64,000 bases of DNA, from contig NZ_CP023695.1 in assembly GCF_008704395.1 (NCBI RefSeq), positions 620,001 through 684,000 on the forward strand, in the 5' to 3' direction. The position numbers were made by a program, and so were the translations under genes. The notes beneath the pieces were generated by a model. That model was given only the letters and a program-made list of their open reading frames with translations, did not search any database and had not been told where the DNA came from. This DNA comes from Streptomyces alboniger. GTDB taxonomy: Bacteria; Actinomycetota; Actinomycetes; Streptomycetales; Streptomycetaceae. Of the stretch, positions 26,728-35,857 are shown in pieces. The first letter of the stretch is position 1; each line of letters starts with the position of its first letter.

Positions 26728-27813
26728 GACTGAGCTGTCGGCATCGGGGAAGCGAGGAGTTCCGCGCCCTCTGGGCAGCCCACGACGTACGCCTGCACCA
26801 GACGGACACCAAGCTCTTCCGCCATCCCGCGGTCGGCGAACTCTCGCCGCCTTCGAGGGGATGACCATCCCGACGGACCCAGACCTCACCCTCACCGCTC
26901 TCAGCACGGACCCCGTCCCACGACAGCCTCCGGCTGCTGGCCAGTTGGGCCGCTACCCTCGGCCAGGACGACTACCGACGAAGTCCGCGACCACCGGCGA
27001 CGAACCTTCCCGGTTCTGACAGTGCTCCCCCACCCAGAGCCCTCAGGGTGTAGCGCATGCACAAGGTCACGCACGACCCCACACGTGTACCACTCGTGAC
27101 GTCGGCATCTCGAAGATCAGCCGACGGCCGTTCGTCCGCGCCCGCCAGCTGAAAGCCGGAGCCCTCCGGGTCAGATCAGCCTCGTACACCATCTGCATGG
27201 ACTCGACCGGTGGACGGGGATGCACGCAAGCCTTAGGTGAGCCGCCTGCGCCACGGCAACGGTCCCGTCTCGGTGGCGATGCGCAGGTGCCAGGACGCGA
27301 CTCGCACAGGCACGCGCGAACGCTGACGGGCCCTGGCCTCCCGTGCCCTGGAGAGGCTATCTCGATGGCCCAGCTCGTTACGGGTGGGTGCTGCCGCGAC
27401 CCGCACGGCTCTGCGCGAAACCGAAGCGTTCCTTCGGGCAGTTTCCAGTACGGGCAGTTTCTCCCGCACCGCGGTCGACCTAGCCCACGATCCAAGGCTC
27501 CGCACGGCACCTTGATCGGCCGGCGCCACTCCGTCGCCCACCTCTGTGGCGTCGGATTGAATGACACCGGAGCGACCCTTCCGATTCCCTGCGTCCTGCC
27601 AGCGTCCCGAATAGGACGCCCAGCCGCTCACAGAGGCCGCTTGCGGCCACCTGCCCGACTACGAGACACACCATCGATGCAGGTCAGGAGCAGTTCTAAC
27701 TACAGGTGGCAGCAACGCTGTTGAACTCACGCGCAGCGGCGTTACTCCGTTGGGTCAAAGTTCTGAATCCACACACCTACTGAGACGTTTTCACAGGTCA
27801 GAGACCTGCACAG
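26728..27813. other. Gene-free stretch with decayed coding traces
   Basis: No intact gene. On the minus strand between 27233 and 27520 there is a protein-like helical segment (KLPVLETARRNASVSRRAVR, then NELGHRDSLSRAREARARQR). In another frame (27067-27190) there is ADLTRRAPAFSWRARTNGRR. These are probably parts of one frameshifted gene of unknown family. Confidence 0.45.
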
Positions 27814-27866
27814 TGGGGCGGGTGGGACTCGAGCCCACGGCCGACGGGTTATGAGTCCGCTGCTCG
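27814..27866 (-). tRNA. Truncated tRNA-Met(CAT)-like 3' remnant, possible att site
   Basis: Read on the minus strand there is an anticodon loop CTCATAA (anticodon CAT) and a T-arm GTGGG-CTCGAGT-CCCAC. The acceptor 3' strand CCGCCCC follows, with discriminator A. The matching 5' acceptor strand GGGGCGG and the 5' half of the D-arm are missing. The anticodon stem has one A-C mismatch. It cannot make a functional tRNA. Such 3' halves are what integrative elements leave at attachment sites. Confidence 0.6.
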
Positions 27867-28199
27867 ACTCAACGGCAAGGTTCGCTTCCTCAACGCTCTT
27901 CGGCCGCCGACGACGTCCGGAAGCCCGCTACTGGACCGAACGATGCCTTTGCTACGCCCCCGTCGCAGCGAGGCAGGGTCTCATCAATCGGGCAGGAGTA
28001 CGACCAGGCCAGCCGCGGCCGCCGTTCTCCCGGACGCAGCGCGGGCACCAACGTGAATGGTGAGTGAGGCGAAATTCCTGTCCCGATGAAGTCGCGGGCA
28101 CCATCGGTCCGCGAGTCACTGACAGGAAGGGCGGGGAAACCAGCCTCGAAGTAGCGGTTGAGCAGCATCGCGGCGAGGTCACCCTCGGCAACGGCCGGT

Positions 28200-28740
28200 G
28201 GCGACGCTGATATGGGCGAGGTCAGCGTAGTACGCCTGGCTACCTCCGAACCCCTCGTGGAAATCAGGATGAGCGCAGGGGCACCGGACCTCTCGTTCTT
28301 CCGACACAGCCCGGCACGTGCGCCCTGGCTTCCTGGTGTGGGCCTGCGGCCAGGTGGACCGGACCGGTCCACGCCGGATCTTGACGACGAGAACACCGCT
28401 CCCGGCGGCGACGGCAAGGTCCGTCGGCCGCGCCGAACCTGGGCATCCGTCGCCGTTGTCACAGCCCTGGCCCTGGCCTCTGCCGCGGTATGGCAGGACG
28501 CCGACGACAAGGAACAGCGCAAGGAACGCGAGGCCAAAGCCGCCGCATACAAAGGCAGGTCAAAGCAGCACTCAACATCGACAGCGTCAAGGCCGATGGC
28601 GTAGCCCGACGGTCCGGGTAGCAGTTGGCCGGAAGTCCTGGAAGAAGGCCTCTAGGGCCAAATCCCGAACCATCCGCCTCTCCCCCACCGGCCGTGCGTA
28701 CGACGGTGAAACCGGGGAGCGGCTCCCGTCAGGCCTCTGA
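28200..28740 (+). pseudogene. Degenerate one-TM secreted/membrane protein gene
   Basis: A membrane helix (TWASVAVVTALALASAAVW) followed by a basic helix (DKEQRKEREAKAAAYKG) is read in one frame. The continuation (VKAALNIDSVKADGVARR) is in a second, and the tail (ASRAKSRTIRLSPTGRAYDG) in a third, ending at 28740 just before a strong terminator. I infer a small anchored protein broken by two frameshifts. No family is recognised. Confidence 0.45.
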
Positions 28741-28754
28741 CACGTCTCTGCCCC

Positions 28755-28794
28755 TGCTGACCCGCGCCTCCAGAGAGATGGGCGCGGGTCAGCA
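28755..28794 (+). terminator. Strong stem-loop terminator
   Basis: A perfect 14-bp stem (TGCTGACCCGCGCC / GGCGCGGGTCAGCA) with a 12-base loop is followed by TTT. It lies 15 bases after the stop of the decayed gene at 28740. Confidence 0.75.
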
Positions 28795-28879
28795 GCATTT
28801 CTGAGCGCGCTTCTCCGGTAGCTCCGCCTGGTCCTCGCTGAGCCGAAGCACGGTAGTTGTCACATAGGCAGTCTTGTTG

Positions 28880-29254
28880 TCACCTGCGAGGTGCGGCGTC
28901 GGGAGGTCGTCTCAGCTCTTGACGACCGTGGAGGACGAAGTGCCTGACCGAAATATCGTGCTGCACAAGGCCCGAGCTGATCTCGCGCCAGTACCGCTCG
29001 ACCAGGTCGGTAGTGGGCATCACCAGGTTCCCGCCGGTGTAGTCGAGGATGCGTCGGGCGGTTTCGACCACGAGCGGCCGCCATGGCGGCCAGTGCTTAT
29101 AGTTGTCCGTCGCGGGCAGTCCTGGCTCAATGTCCATGAGTATCTCGCCGACTTTCTCGGCGTCGAATACCCGTGAGTCCGGGATCAGCTGCTGGACGAG
29201 CGCACTGGTCGTCGTCTTGCCTGCGCCGTGAGTGCCGTTGAGCCATACGATCAT
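28880..29254 (-). pseudogene. Truncated P-loop kinase/ATPase (zeta- or CPT-like)
   Basis: It starts MIVWLNGTHGAGKTTTSALV with a perfect Walker A and a helical lid region (VFDAEKVGEILMDIEPGL, PPWRPLVVETARRIL). It is homologous in plan to small AAA/phosphotransferase proteins of about 180-200 residues that are frequent in Streptomyces. After RHFVLHG the sequence becomes GRQELRRPPDAAPRR and stops at 124 residues, so the lid and C-terminal helices are lost, most likely by a frameshift. It could still bind ATP, but a complete enzyme is unlikely. Confidence 0.7.
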
Positions 29255-29384
29255 GGCCTTGACGCCAAGCGGTCTCGGTAAAGTTCGCTGCTGATCCTGA
29301 TACGCGAGTTCGTGCCTGGGTCACGACGGTGCCGATGGCTTGGGCGTCGGTACGCCGGCGGGCGGACCTGACCCTGTTGAGCGT

Positions 29385-29873
29385 TCACGGAGTGATCTGG
29401 CCTTGGTGCGCGGCTCCTCCTCCAGCCGCGCGACGGCCTGAAGCCCACGCCGTGACCTCAGTTGCGGCGACCTCTTCGATCTTCTGCAGGAGTCGTTCCC
29501 GCGCCGATTGGTCGCGGTCCTCATCCGTGAGGAGCCGGTAGCGATGGACTTCCACGCGCAGGCTCGTCCAACTCTCTGCGGCCAGAACCCAGCGGTCGAC
29601 GTGCTGAAAGACCTGCCGGAACCCGCCGATGAACACAGCCGCTCCGGCCAGGGACGCCGTGACCGCCGCAGGCGCCTGGATCCCGGCGGCGACCACAGTC
29701 GCAGCGCCGGTGATCAAAGCTGTCAGTTCGGTCAGCTGATGGAGCCGCCGGGCTCGGTCGCGCGTTCCCGCGTACCAGGCCAACTCCTCCTCGGCGTAAG
29801 CGAGCAGAGCGTCGTGGCCCGTTTCCGGAGCCGGTGGCTGTCGTCTTCCTAGTCTCCGTAGGCGCACTCGCAC
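29385..29873 (-). CDS. DUF4231/SLATT-like two-TM protein, 162 aa
   Basis: The order is an N-terminal amphipathic helix with AEEELAWYAGTRDRARRLH, two membrane helices (LTALITGAATVVAAGIQ and VTASLAGAAVFIGGFRQVF), then a long helix with WxxxR...E spacing (WTSLRVEVHRYRLLTDEDRD). This is the DUF4231/SLATT plan. SLATT proteins are 2TM effectors, thought to form pores, and are usually paired with nucleotide-signal or NTPase sensors. Here no obvious sensor survives, and the truncated P-loop gene next to it may have been the partner. The start is GTG at 29873 with only a weak ribosome site. Confidence 0.7.
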   Translation of the reverse strand: MRVRLRRLGRRQPPAPETGHDALLAYAEEELAWYAGTRDRARRLHQLTELTALITGAATVVAAGIQAPAAVTASLAGAAVFIGGFRQVFQHVDRWVLAAESWTSLRVEVHRYRLLTDEDRDQSARERLLQKIEEVAATEVTAWASGRRAAGGGAAHQGQITP

Positions 29874-29980
29874 ATGATGCCGAATGCCTGCCGCGGACCG
29901 CGGTGAAATGCCAGATCGGGACCGCGCACCGCTAGGCCGTGTGTCGAAAGTGGATCATGAGCGTTGGGTAATCACGGTTC

Positions 29981-30560
29981 ATGGGGCGGGGAGATCTCAC
30001 GAATGAACAGTGGGCGGTATTGGAGCCGTTGTTGCCGAAGGGGACGAGGACGGGGCGGCCGCCCGTCCGGCCTCGGCGGCGGCTGATCGACGGCCTACAA
30101 CTTCGGCTGACACAGGATCTTCACGCGTCTCCAGTCTCTGGCCGACGCGAAGGGTGTGATCACGTGGGACCTGAGCGTTGACTCCACGGTGTGCCGCGCT
30201 CATCAGCACGCGGCCGGGGCCCGCAAGCAAGGTGACCTGCAAAAGGAACCACCAGGCGGGGTCTTCGCCGAACCTGGTGATCACGCCCCTGGACGCTCGC
30301 GCGGCGGGTTCACCACCAAGCTGCACCTGGCCCTCGAACAGGCCCAGAAGCCCATGCCGGTCGTGCTCACGGCGGGACAGCGCGTCGACTCGCCGCAATT
30401 CGAACCCGTGCTGGAGAAGGTCCGCGTGCCTCGCATCGGGTCGGGCCGACCCCGCGTGCCCCCCAGCCGAGTCCGGGCGGACAAGGCATACGCCTCTCGG
30501 AAGAACCGCGCCTACCTGAGCCGCCGGGGAATCCGCTGCACCATCCCGGACAAGACGGAC
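29981..30560 (+). pseudogene. Internally deleted IS5-family transposase, copy 1
   Basis: The N-terminus (GDLTNEQWAVLEPLLPKGTR) is followed by a frameshift and loss of the middle. The DDE part resumes in another frame (VITWDLSVDSTVCRAHQHAA, RGGFTTKLHLALEQAQKPM, VRADKAYASRKNRAYLSRRG) and ends abruptly at IPDKTDQ near 30560. The terminal Glu region is missing. The cut falls inside a tetR fragment. Confidence 0.8.
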
Positions 30561-30562
30561 CA

Positions 30563-30689
30563 AGCGCTTGTTGACCTGCGCGCTCTCGGCGATGCGATCC
30601 ACGCGGGCACCTGCGAGCCCGTAGTCGGTGAACTCTTGGTATGCGGCTTCGAGCAGGCGTCTCTTGCTGGCGGTGGCGCCCGGTGGCAT
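30563..30689 (-). pseudogene. N-terminal fragment of a TetR-family regulator
   Basis: ATG at 30689, then ASKRRLLEAAYQEFTDYGLA and GARVDRIAESAQVNKRL, the classic TetR helix-turn-helix. It is cut after about 42 residues where IS5 DNA begins. No ligand-binding domain remains. Confidence 0.75.
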
Positions 30690-30692
30690 GGC

Positions 30693-30800
30693 AATACCGC
30701 TTGGGGCGGCTACAAGCAGTCCGGCAACGGCCGAGAGTGGGCCGGCTTCGGCATCGGCGCATACCTGGAGAGCAAGTCCATCGTCGGAGTGGATACCTGA
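30693..30800 (+). pseudogene. C-terminal fragment of an aldehyde dehydrogenase
   Basis: The last 35 residues (AWGGYKQSGNGREWAGFGIG, AYLESKSIVG) match the conserved end of NAD(P)-dependent aldehyde dehydrogenases. The catalytic domain is absent. It abuts the start of the tetR fragment on the other strand, which suggests an ancestral convergent or divergent pair disrupted by IS5. Confidence 0.75.
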
Positions 30801-30894
30801 CATGCCCCCGTTCCGCCCCAGACCCGCCTACGCCCCTGCCGGCGCCGCGTGGCGCCGGACCGTCAGCGCTTCCGCATCGGGCATCATGCGGCGC

Positions 30895-32181
30895 ATGAGC
30901 GACTCCCACACCACCAGCGCCGGCCGCCGGCGCGGGCTTTCGCACCGCCTGGTACCGATGACCGGCCGTGACCCGGAGGAACACGGCCGGGCCGCCTCAC
31001 CACTGGAGCTGCTGTTCGACCTGACCTTCGTGGTCGCCGTCGGCACTGCGGCATCCCAGTTCGCCGAGATGCTCGCCGAAGGTCACGCCACCCACGCGAT
31101 CCTCGCTTTCGTACTGGCGATGTTCGCCATCAGCGTCGCCTGGATCAGCTTCAGCTGGTTCGCCTCCGCCTTCGCTACCGACGACTGGCTCTACCGCGCC
31201 CTGACGATGCTCCAGATGATCGGCGTCGTCGTCTTCTCCCTCGGCCTCCCGGCGATGTTCCACTCCCTCGAAGAGGGCGACCACCTCGAACTGCGGGCCA
31301 TGGTCATCGGCTACGTCGTGATGCGGATCGCGATGGTCGCGCAGTGGTGGCGCGCGGCCCGGGAGTCTCCCCCCTTCCGCAAGGTCGGGATGGCCAACAT
31401 CCGCTGGACCATGATCGCCCAGGCCGGATGGATCATCGTCGCTTTCACCGAGCTGCCGCTCCCCGCCGTGCTGGCCGCGTTCGCCGTGCTCGGAGTGCTC
31501 GAACTCGCGCTGCCGCTCCTCACCCAGGGCCGCGCGGGAGGGACCCCCTGGCACCCCCACCACGTCGCCGAACGCTACGGCCTGTTCGCCATCATCACCC
31601 TCGGCGAAGGAGTCGTCGGCACCATCGCCTCGTCCGGCGAGCTCCTGGGCGGCGCGGACGGAACACAGTGGAGCGCGAACGCCATCGCCGTCGTCGTCGC
31701 CGGAGTCGGTCTGACCTTCGGCATGTGGTGGGTGTACTTCACCACCCCCTTCGGCGACATCCTCACGCACCGCCGCAACCGCGGATACCTCTTCGGCTAC
31801 GGACACATCCCCCTCTACATCGGCATCGCCGGAGCGGGGGCGGGGCTCCACGTGGCGGGGCTGCACCTGGAACACCACACGAAGATCAGCGATGCCGCCG
31901 TCGTCCTGTCCCTTGCCCTCCCCGTCGGCCTCTACCTGCTGATGGTCTATCTCCTGCACACCCTGCTGCTCTCCACCGCCGACCGCTTCCACCTGCTGCT
32001 CATCGGCCTCACGCTCGCCGTGCTCGCCACGGCCGTACTGCTCTCCGCGGCCGGCGTCGCCATCGCGGTGTGCCTGCTCATCGTCATGCTCGCCCCCTTC
32101 GTCACCGTGATCGGCTACGAGACAATCGGACATCGCCACCAGCAGGACATGCTGAACAGCATCGCCGCACAGGACCACTGA
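30895..32181 (+). CDS. ltrA: LtrA-family integral membrane protein
   Basis: 428 residues with about ten hydrophobic helices. The N-terminal signature (SPLELLFDLTFVVAVGTAAS) and FAIITLGEGVVGTIASS are characteristic of the low temperature requirement A family, whose biochemical role is not known. ATG at 30895 (with ATG at 30886 as alternative) gives the normal family length. The open frame extends upstream to 30628 only because it runs through the aldehyde dehydrogenase remnant. Promoter and ribosome site are not obvious. No partner gene is adjacent. Confidence 0.9.
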   Translation: MSDSHTTSAGRRRGLSHRLVPMTGRDPEEHGRAASPLELLFDLTFVVAVGTAASQFAEMLAEGHATHAILAFVLAMFAISVAWISFSWFASAFATDDWLYRALTMLQMIGVVVFSLGLPAMFHSLEEGDHLELRAMVIGYVVMRIAMVAQWWRAARESPPFRKVGMANIRWTMIAQAGWIIVAFTELPLPAVLAAFAVLGVLELALPLLTQGRAGGTPWHPHHVAERYGLFAIITLGEGVVGTIASSGELLGGADGTQWSANAIAVVVAGVGLTFGMWWVYFTTPFGDILTHRRNRGYLFGYGHIPLYIGIAGAGAGLHVAGLHLEHHTKISDAAVVLSLALPVGLYLLMVYLLHTLLLSTADRFHLLLIGLTLAVLATAVLLSAAGVAIAVCLLIVMLAPFVTVIGYETIGHRHQQDMLNSIAAQDH

Positions 32182-32361
32182 CTCACCGTCGGAACACCGC
32201 GCACCAGCTGCTCCACGGTCGAAATCCGGTTCGTCCTCCACACCCCCTACACCGACGCGGTCGACCAACAGGCCTCACCAAAGGCACCCGACGCTCGAAG
32301 CAGCGGCGCGGAATCGCCACTCGCTATAAGAAGATCGCGACCCCTAAGACCCCACCTACTA

Positions 32362-32860
32362 AGAGTCGCTAACAAGGCCGTTGAACGTGGCGATGAGTCA
32401 TCAGGCAGGCAGCGAGGCTGAGGAAGCTTCGTGCGTGTCGTCGCGTCGTTCCCAGCGGATACGGAGATGGCGGAAGCCGTGCAGCCACACGATCGTACGC
32501 TCGACGACGTATCGGAAGATACCCAGGCCCGAGCCGTGTGGCTGGCCTCGTTCGGCAATGACTGGGCGGATACCGCGGTGCCAGAGCAGTCGGCGGTACA
32601 GGTCGTACTCATAGCCGCGATCAGCCAGCAGCGCGTCCGGCCGTAGGCGGGGTCGGGAGACGATCACCACCCGCGACCAGACCAGCTGGTTCTTCGAGCG
32701 CAGCTTCTCCAGCAGGACGACGTGGAGTTGGTCCCAGACACCGGCCTCGCTCCAGGCGGCAAGCCGCCGCCAGCGGGTTATGCCCGAGCTGAAGCCCAGC
32801 TCCTGGGGCAGGTACTCCCACTGGATGCCGGTGTGCAGGACGGAGGAACATACAGGTCAG
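32362..32860 (-). pseudogene. Internally deleted IS5-family transposase, copy 2
   Basis: The N-terminal part (LHTGIQWEYLPQELGFSSG, then LLEKLRSKNQLVWSR) is joined directly to the C-terminal part (SRPRLRPDALLADRGYEYDL, RYVVERTIVWLHGFRHLRIR). The central catalytic Asp region has been deleted. A one-base insertion after THEA near 32425 shifts the last residues. It is a different IS5 subgroup from the copy at 30 kb. Confidence 0.8.
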
Positions 32861-32972
32861 AGGCTACTTTCGGGATGATCAGGCTGGCTCATCATCTGCT
32901 CGCCGCCACCCACCTGGGTCGGCATGCGGGACTGCCCGCGCCGGCCGGCACAATCCTGAGGCTCGGCAACCG

Positions 32973-33812
32973 TCAACGCGCATAGGGTGCGTTGGTCTCG
33001 CCCGCGATCGCGTCGAAGGCGCGCAGCGCGGGCTCGGACATCTCCTCACGCCAGCGCAGGTCCAGCACGATCGCGGGTGGGTGGCCGAGGTAGTAGGCGC
33101 GCTCGGTGCGCTTCAGATTGACGGGCCGGCCCGTGGCCCGTGCGGCGCGTTCCCGCGCCACGATGTACTGAGTGCCCGCGTTGCCGCCCAACGGATGCTG
33201 GACGCTGAGCCAAGGGTCGAGCATCGCGGGAAGGAAGGAGAAGCCCAGTGTCGCGCTCAGGTGGGACAGGACGTCCTCCGGGTGGGTGGCGACGTCCTCG
33301 TAGTGCACCCGGCTGACGATGCCGGGCCAGCGGGCCGCAAGATCCTCTGTCCGGCGCATCTGGGCGACCCACTCCGCGGCCAGCTCCGCGGGGCGGGCGT
33401 CGGGGTACTTGCGCAGGAGGGAGTTGACCACCGCCCGGCCATCACGGGCCAGCACCACCAGATGACGGTGGACGGCGCCGGGCAGCAGTGCCGCCTGCTG
33501 ATCGATCCAGCCGACCGCTTTCGTGGAGTCCACGACGAAGGGGCGCCCGCAGCGCCGGGCCAGCACCTCGTAGAGGTCGGGGCCGGTGCTCGGCAGCGGG
33601 TCGCCCCACACGGGACAATCGTCGGTGCAGAAGTTGCAGCCGACGGTCCGCCCCTGTCCGTCGGTGGTGCCGAGGCGGGTGCTGTTCCACGCCTCGCCGG
33701 CGAAGCAGACCGCCGGATGCGCACCCAGCATCAGCCCGAGCAGCGTGGTACCGGAGTGCCCGGCCCCCATGATGAAGATCACCGCCTTGTTGTGCCGCTC
33801 ACTGTTCATCAC
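32973..33812 (-). CDS. Sulfotransferase (PAPS-dependent), 279 aa
   Basis: The 5'-phosphosulfate loop (IMGAGHSGTTLLGLMLGAHP, near residue 14) and the 3'-phosphate motif (LVVLARDGRAVVNSLL) identify a PAPS-dependent sulfotransferase fold. A Cys-rich loop (CNFCTDDCPVW) lies between them. It should transfer sulfate to a hydroxyl or sugar acceptor in the cytoplasm. It is the last gene of the minus-strand half of the peptide locus, 36 bases after the ABC exporter gene. A second Met directly after the first leaves a one-codon uncertainty in the start. Confidence 0.85.
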   Translation of the reverse strand: MMNSERHNKAVIFIMGAGHSGTTLLGLMLGAHPAVCFAGEAWNSTRLGTTDGQGRTVGCNFCTDDCPVWGDPLPSTGPDLYEVLARRCGRPFVVDSTKAVGWIDQQAALLPGAVHRHLVVLARDGRAVVNSLLRKYPDARPAELAAEWVAQMRRTEDLAARWPGIVSRVHYEDVATHPEDVLSHLSATLGFSFLPAMLDPWLSVQHPLGGNAGTQYIVARERAARATGRPVNLKRTERAYYLGHPPAIVLDLRWREEMSEPALRAFDAIAGETNAPYAR

Positions 33813-33848
33813 TTCACAGCACCTCCGTCGCCGGGGCCGAGGAACCGG

Positions 33849-35735
33849 TCACCGATCTTGTGACAGCTTGTACAGTTCCGCGAACAGCTCGCCTTGCTCG
33901 AGGAGTTCATCGAAGGTTCCCTCCTCGGCGATGCTCCCACCGGCCAGCACGATGATGCGGTCGGCGACGCGGGTGTTGGTGAGGTTGTGCGTGACGAACA
34001 CGGCGGTCCGGCCTTCGGCCAGCGTCTTGAAGCGGCTGATCACCCGGTGTTCGGCACGTGGATCCATCGCGGAAGTGGGCTCGTCGAGGACCAGGACGCC
34101 GGCCTCTCGGTAGCAGGCGCGGGCGACGGCGAGGCGCTGCCACTGGCCGCCCGAGAGATCGTGCCCGCCCCAGAACGACTTGGCCAGCAGTGTGTCGAGA
34201 CCGTTCGGCAGTCCGGCCAGCACGCTGTCCGCGCCGGCCTCGCGGGCGGCGGCGTGCACGAGGCCGTCTCCGCCGCGGTCCTGACCGAGCGTGATGTTCT
34301 CCCTCGCGGCCATCGGCCACTTGGTGTAGTCCTGGGGCACCAGACCGACACGCGACCAGACCGAGTGCGGATCTGCCTGGGCCAGATCGATGCCGTCCCA
34401 GCTGACCGTGCCGTGTGTGGGCAGGTAGAGGCCGGTGAGGAGGTGGGCGAGAGTCGTCTTGCCGGAGCCGTTCTCACCCACCAGGGCTACGACTTCACCG
34501 CTGCGCAGGGTCAGGCTGATGTCGTGAACCGCAAAGTCGTTCACCGGGCTGCCGGGGTGACGGTAGGACACTCGGTGGGCGCGGATCTCCCGGGGACCGG
34601 CCGAGTCGATCGCCAGCGGTCCACGCGTGGCGCGCAGGGTGTCGGCGAGAGCCAGGAAGTCCTGCCAGTCCTGGAGGTGGAGCGAGGTGCGGAACAGTCG
34701 GGCGCTCGCCACCACCAGGGAGTTGAGCGCGCCGGTGGAAGAGCGGACGGCGACCACGGCCGTGATGGCGACCGCGAGCGCGATGGTGCCGTTCATCGTC
34801 AGCATCCCGACGGTGAGCCAGGTGAGGGTGAGCATGATGCCGGTCCCGGCCGCTCCGCCGAGTGTCACCAGCAGCACTCTGGGTGCGGCCGCCCGGTGCC
34901 TGGTCCTGATCCGCGTCGCGACTTGGGCGTACCACTGGCGCAGGAACGCGGCCATGGTGCCGGCCCTGACTTCGGCGGCCGTCCGACGGTCCGTGCTGTG
35001 CTGGCGCAGGATGTAGCGCAGTCGGTTGTCGGCGAGGCTGGTGTGAGCGGTGCGGTGGGCGATACGAGCCGCGCCCAGAGCGGCCGCTCCCTTGGGAAGC
35101 ATCGCGAGAACCAGCAGCGGCAGCAGCAGGGGGTTCAGCAGGGTGAGGACGGTCGCCGCGGCCGTCAACTGTGCCACCGCGGAGATCAGTTGCTGCGCGT
35201 CGGCGATCAGATCCTGGGTGGCCATCGCCCCCAGTCCGGCGGCCTGGAGCGAGTCGTTGAACTCCGGCTGGTCGTACGCGGTCAGCTCGACCTCAGGGGT
35301 TTTGGCGAGGATGCGTTCCTCGGCGAGGGCGGTCACCTCCGGTCCCAGTTTCACCGCCGCGTACTGGGAGACCGCGTCCGACGCCGCCCGGGTCGCGGCC
35401 GCCCCCGCCGCGATGAGCAGAGCCGGCACCGCGGCGTGCAGCCGCTCGGTGGCCTGGCCCTGCCCGACAAGGGCTCCGATCACCTGGGCGGTCGCGGCCA
35501 GGAGCACCGCGGCGGAGGCAGCCGCGAGCAACTGGGCCACCAGCAGCTGGAGGGCCGCCCACCGGTCGGCGGCCCAGCTCAACCGGGCGGCGGCGCCGAT
35601 CGTGGCGGGCAGACGGGCCGCCATCTGCGCCAGACCCGCCGCCGCGACGTGATCGTGATGCGGGTCGTCCCAGCCCAGGCGCAGTTCGGGCTGTTGAGCG
35701 GAGGTCGAGGGAGCATGGGTCGGCACCCGTGCCAT
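33849..35735 (-). CDS. ABC exporter, fused permease and ATPase, 628 aa
   Basis: The membrane domain covers about residues 45-340, with hydrophobic stretches such as LLVAQLLAAASAAVLLAATA and LNPLLLPLLVLAMLP. The ATPase covers about 370-628: Walker A GENGSGKTTL, signature HDLSGGQWQRLAVARA, Walker B VLVLDEPTSAMD and H-loop VFVTHNLTN. Half-transporters of this kind dimerise to export peptides or lipids. Inside this cluster it is the likely exporter of the finished product. No C39 leader-peptidase domain is present. ATG at 35735 follows GGGAG. The longer upstream frame runs through intergenic repeats. Confidence 0.9.
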   Translation of the reverse strand: MARVPTHAPSTSAQQPELRLGWDDPHHDHVAAAGLAQMAARLPATIGAAARLSWAADRWAALQLLVAQLLAAASAAVLLAATAQVIGALVGQGQATERLHAAVPALLIAAGAAATRAASDAVSQYAAVKLGPEVTALAEERILAKTPEVELTAYDQPEFNDSLQAAGLGAMATQDLIADAQQLISAVAQLTAAATVLTLLNPLLLPLLVLAMLPKGAAALGAARIAHRTAHTSLADNRLRYILRQHSTDRRTAAEVRAGTMAAFLRQWYAQVATRIRTRHRAAAPRVLLVTLGGAAGTGIMLTLTWLTVGMLTMNGTIALAVAITAVVAVRSSTGALNSLVVASARLFRTSLHLQDWQDFLALADTLRATRGPLAIDSAGPREIRAHRVSYRHPGSPVNDFAVHDISLTLRSGEVVALVGENGSGKTTLAHLLTGLYLPTHGTVSWDGIDLAQADPHSVWSRVGLVPQDYTKWPMAARENITLGQDRGGDGLVHAAAREAGADSVLAGLPNGLDTLLAKSFWGGHDLSGGQWQRLAVARACYREAGVLVLDEPTSAMDPRAEHRVISRFKTLAEGRTAVFVTHNLTNTRVADRIIVLAGGSIAEEGTFDELLEQGELFAELYKLSQDR

Positions 35736-35806
35736 CCTGCCGTCGCTCCCGGTGTCGCACGGTGACACCGCTCCGGGCCGCGCCTCTCCGGGCGCGGAAA
35801 CCCCAC

Positions 35807-35848
35807 GTGCGGATGACAGTGCGGATGACAGTGCGGATGACAGTGCGG
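35807..35848. repeat. 12-bp tandem repeat, three copies plus six bases
   Basis: GTGCGGATGACA is repeated at 35807-35818, 35819-35830 and 35831-35842, and followed by GTGCGG. It lies between the ABC exporter and the fusion gene, so copy-number change would not disturb coding. Confidence 0.85.
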
Positions 35849-35857
35849 TGGAGGATT

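Noticed and set aside
30997..32268. 423-codon minus-strand frame opposite LtrA
   Set aside because: It is a low-complexity Asp/Gly/Glu/His shadow. LtrA signatures are on the plus strand.
33894..35765. 623-codon plus-strand frame opposite the ABC exporter
   Set aside because: The minus strand carries Walker A, signature and Walker B motifs. The plus frame has none.
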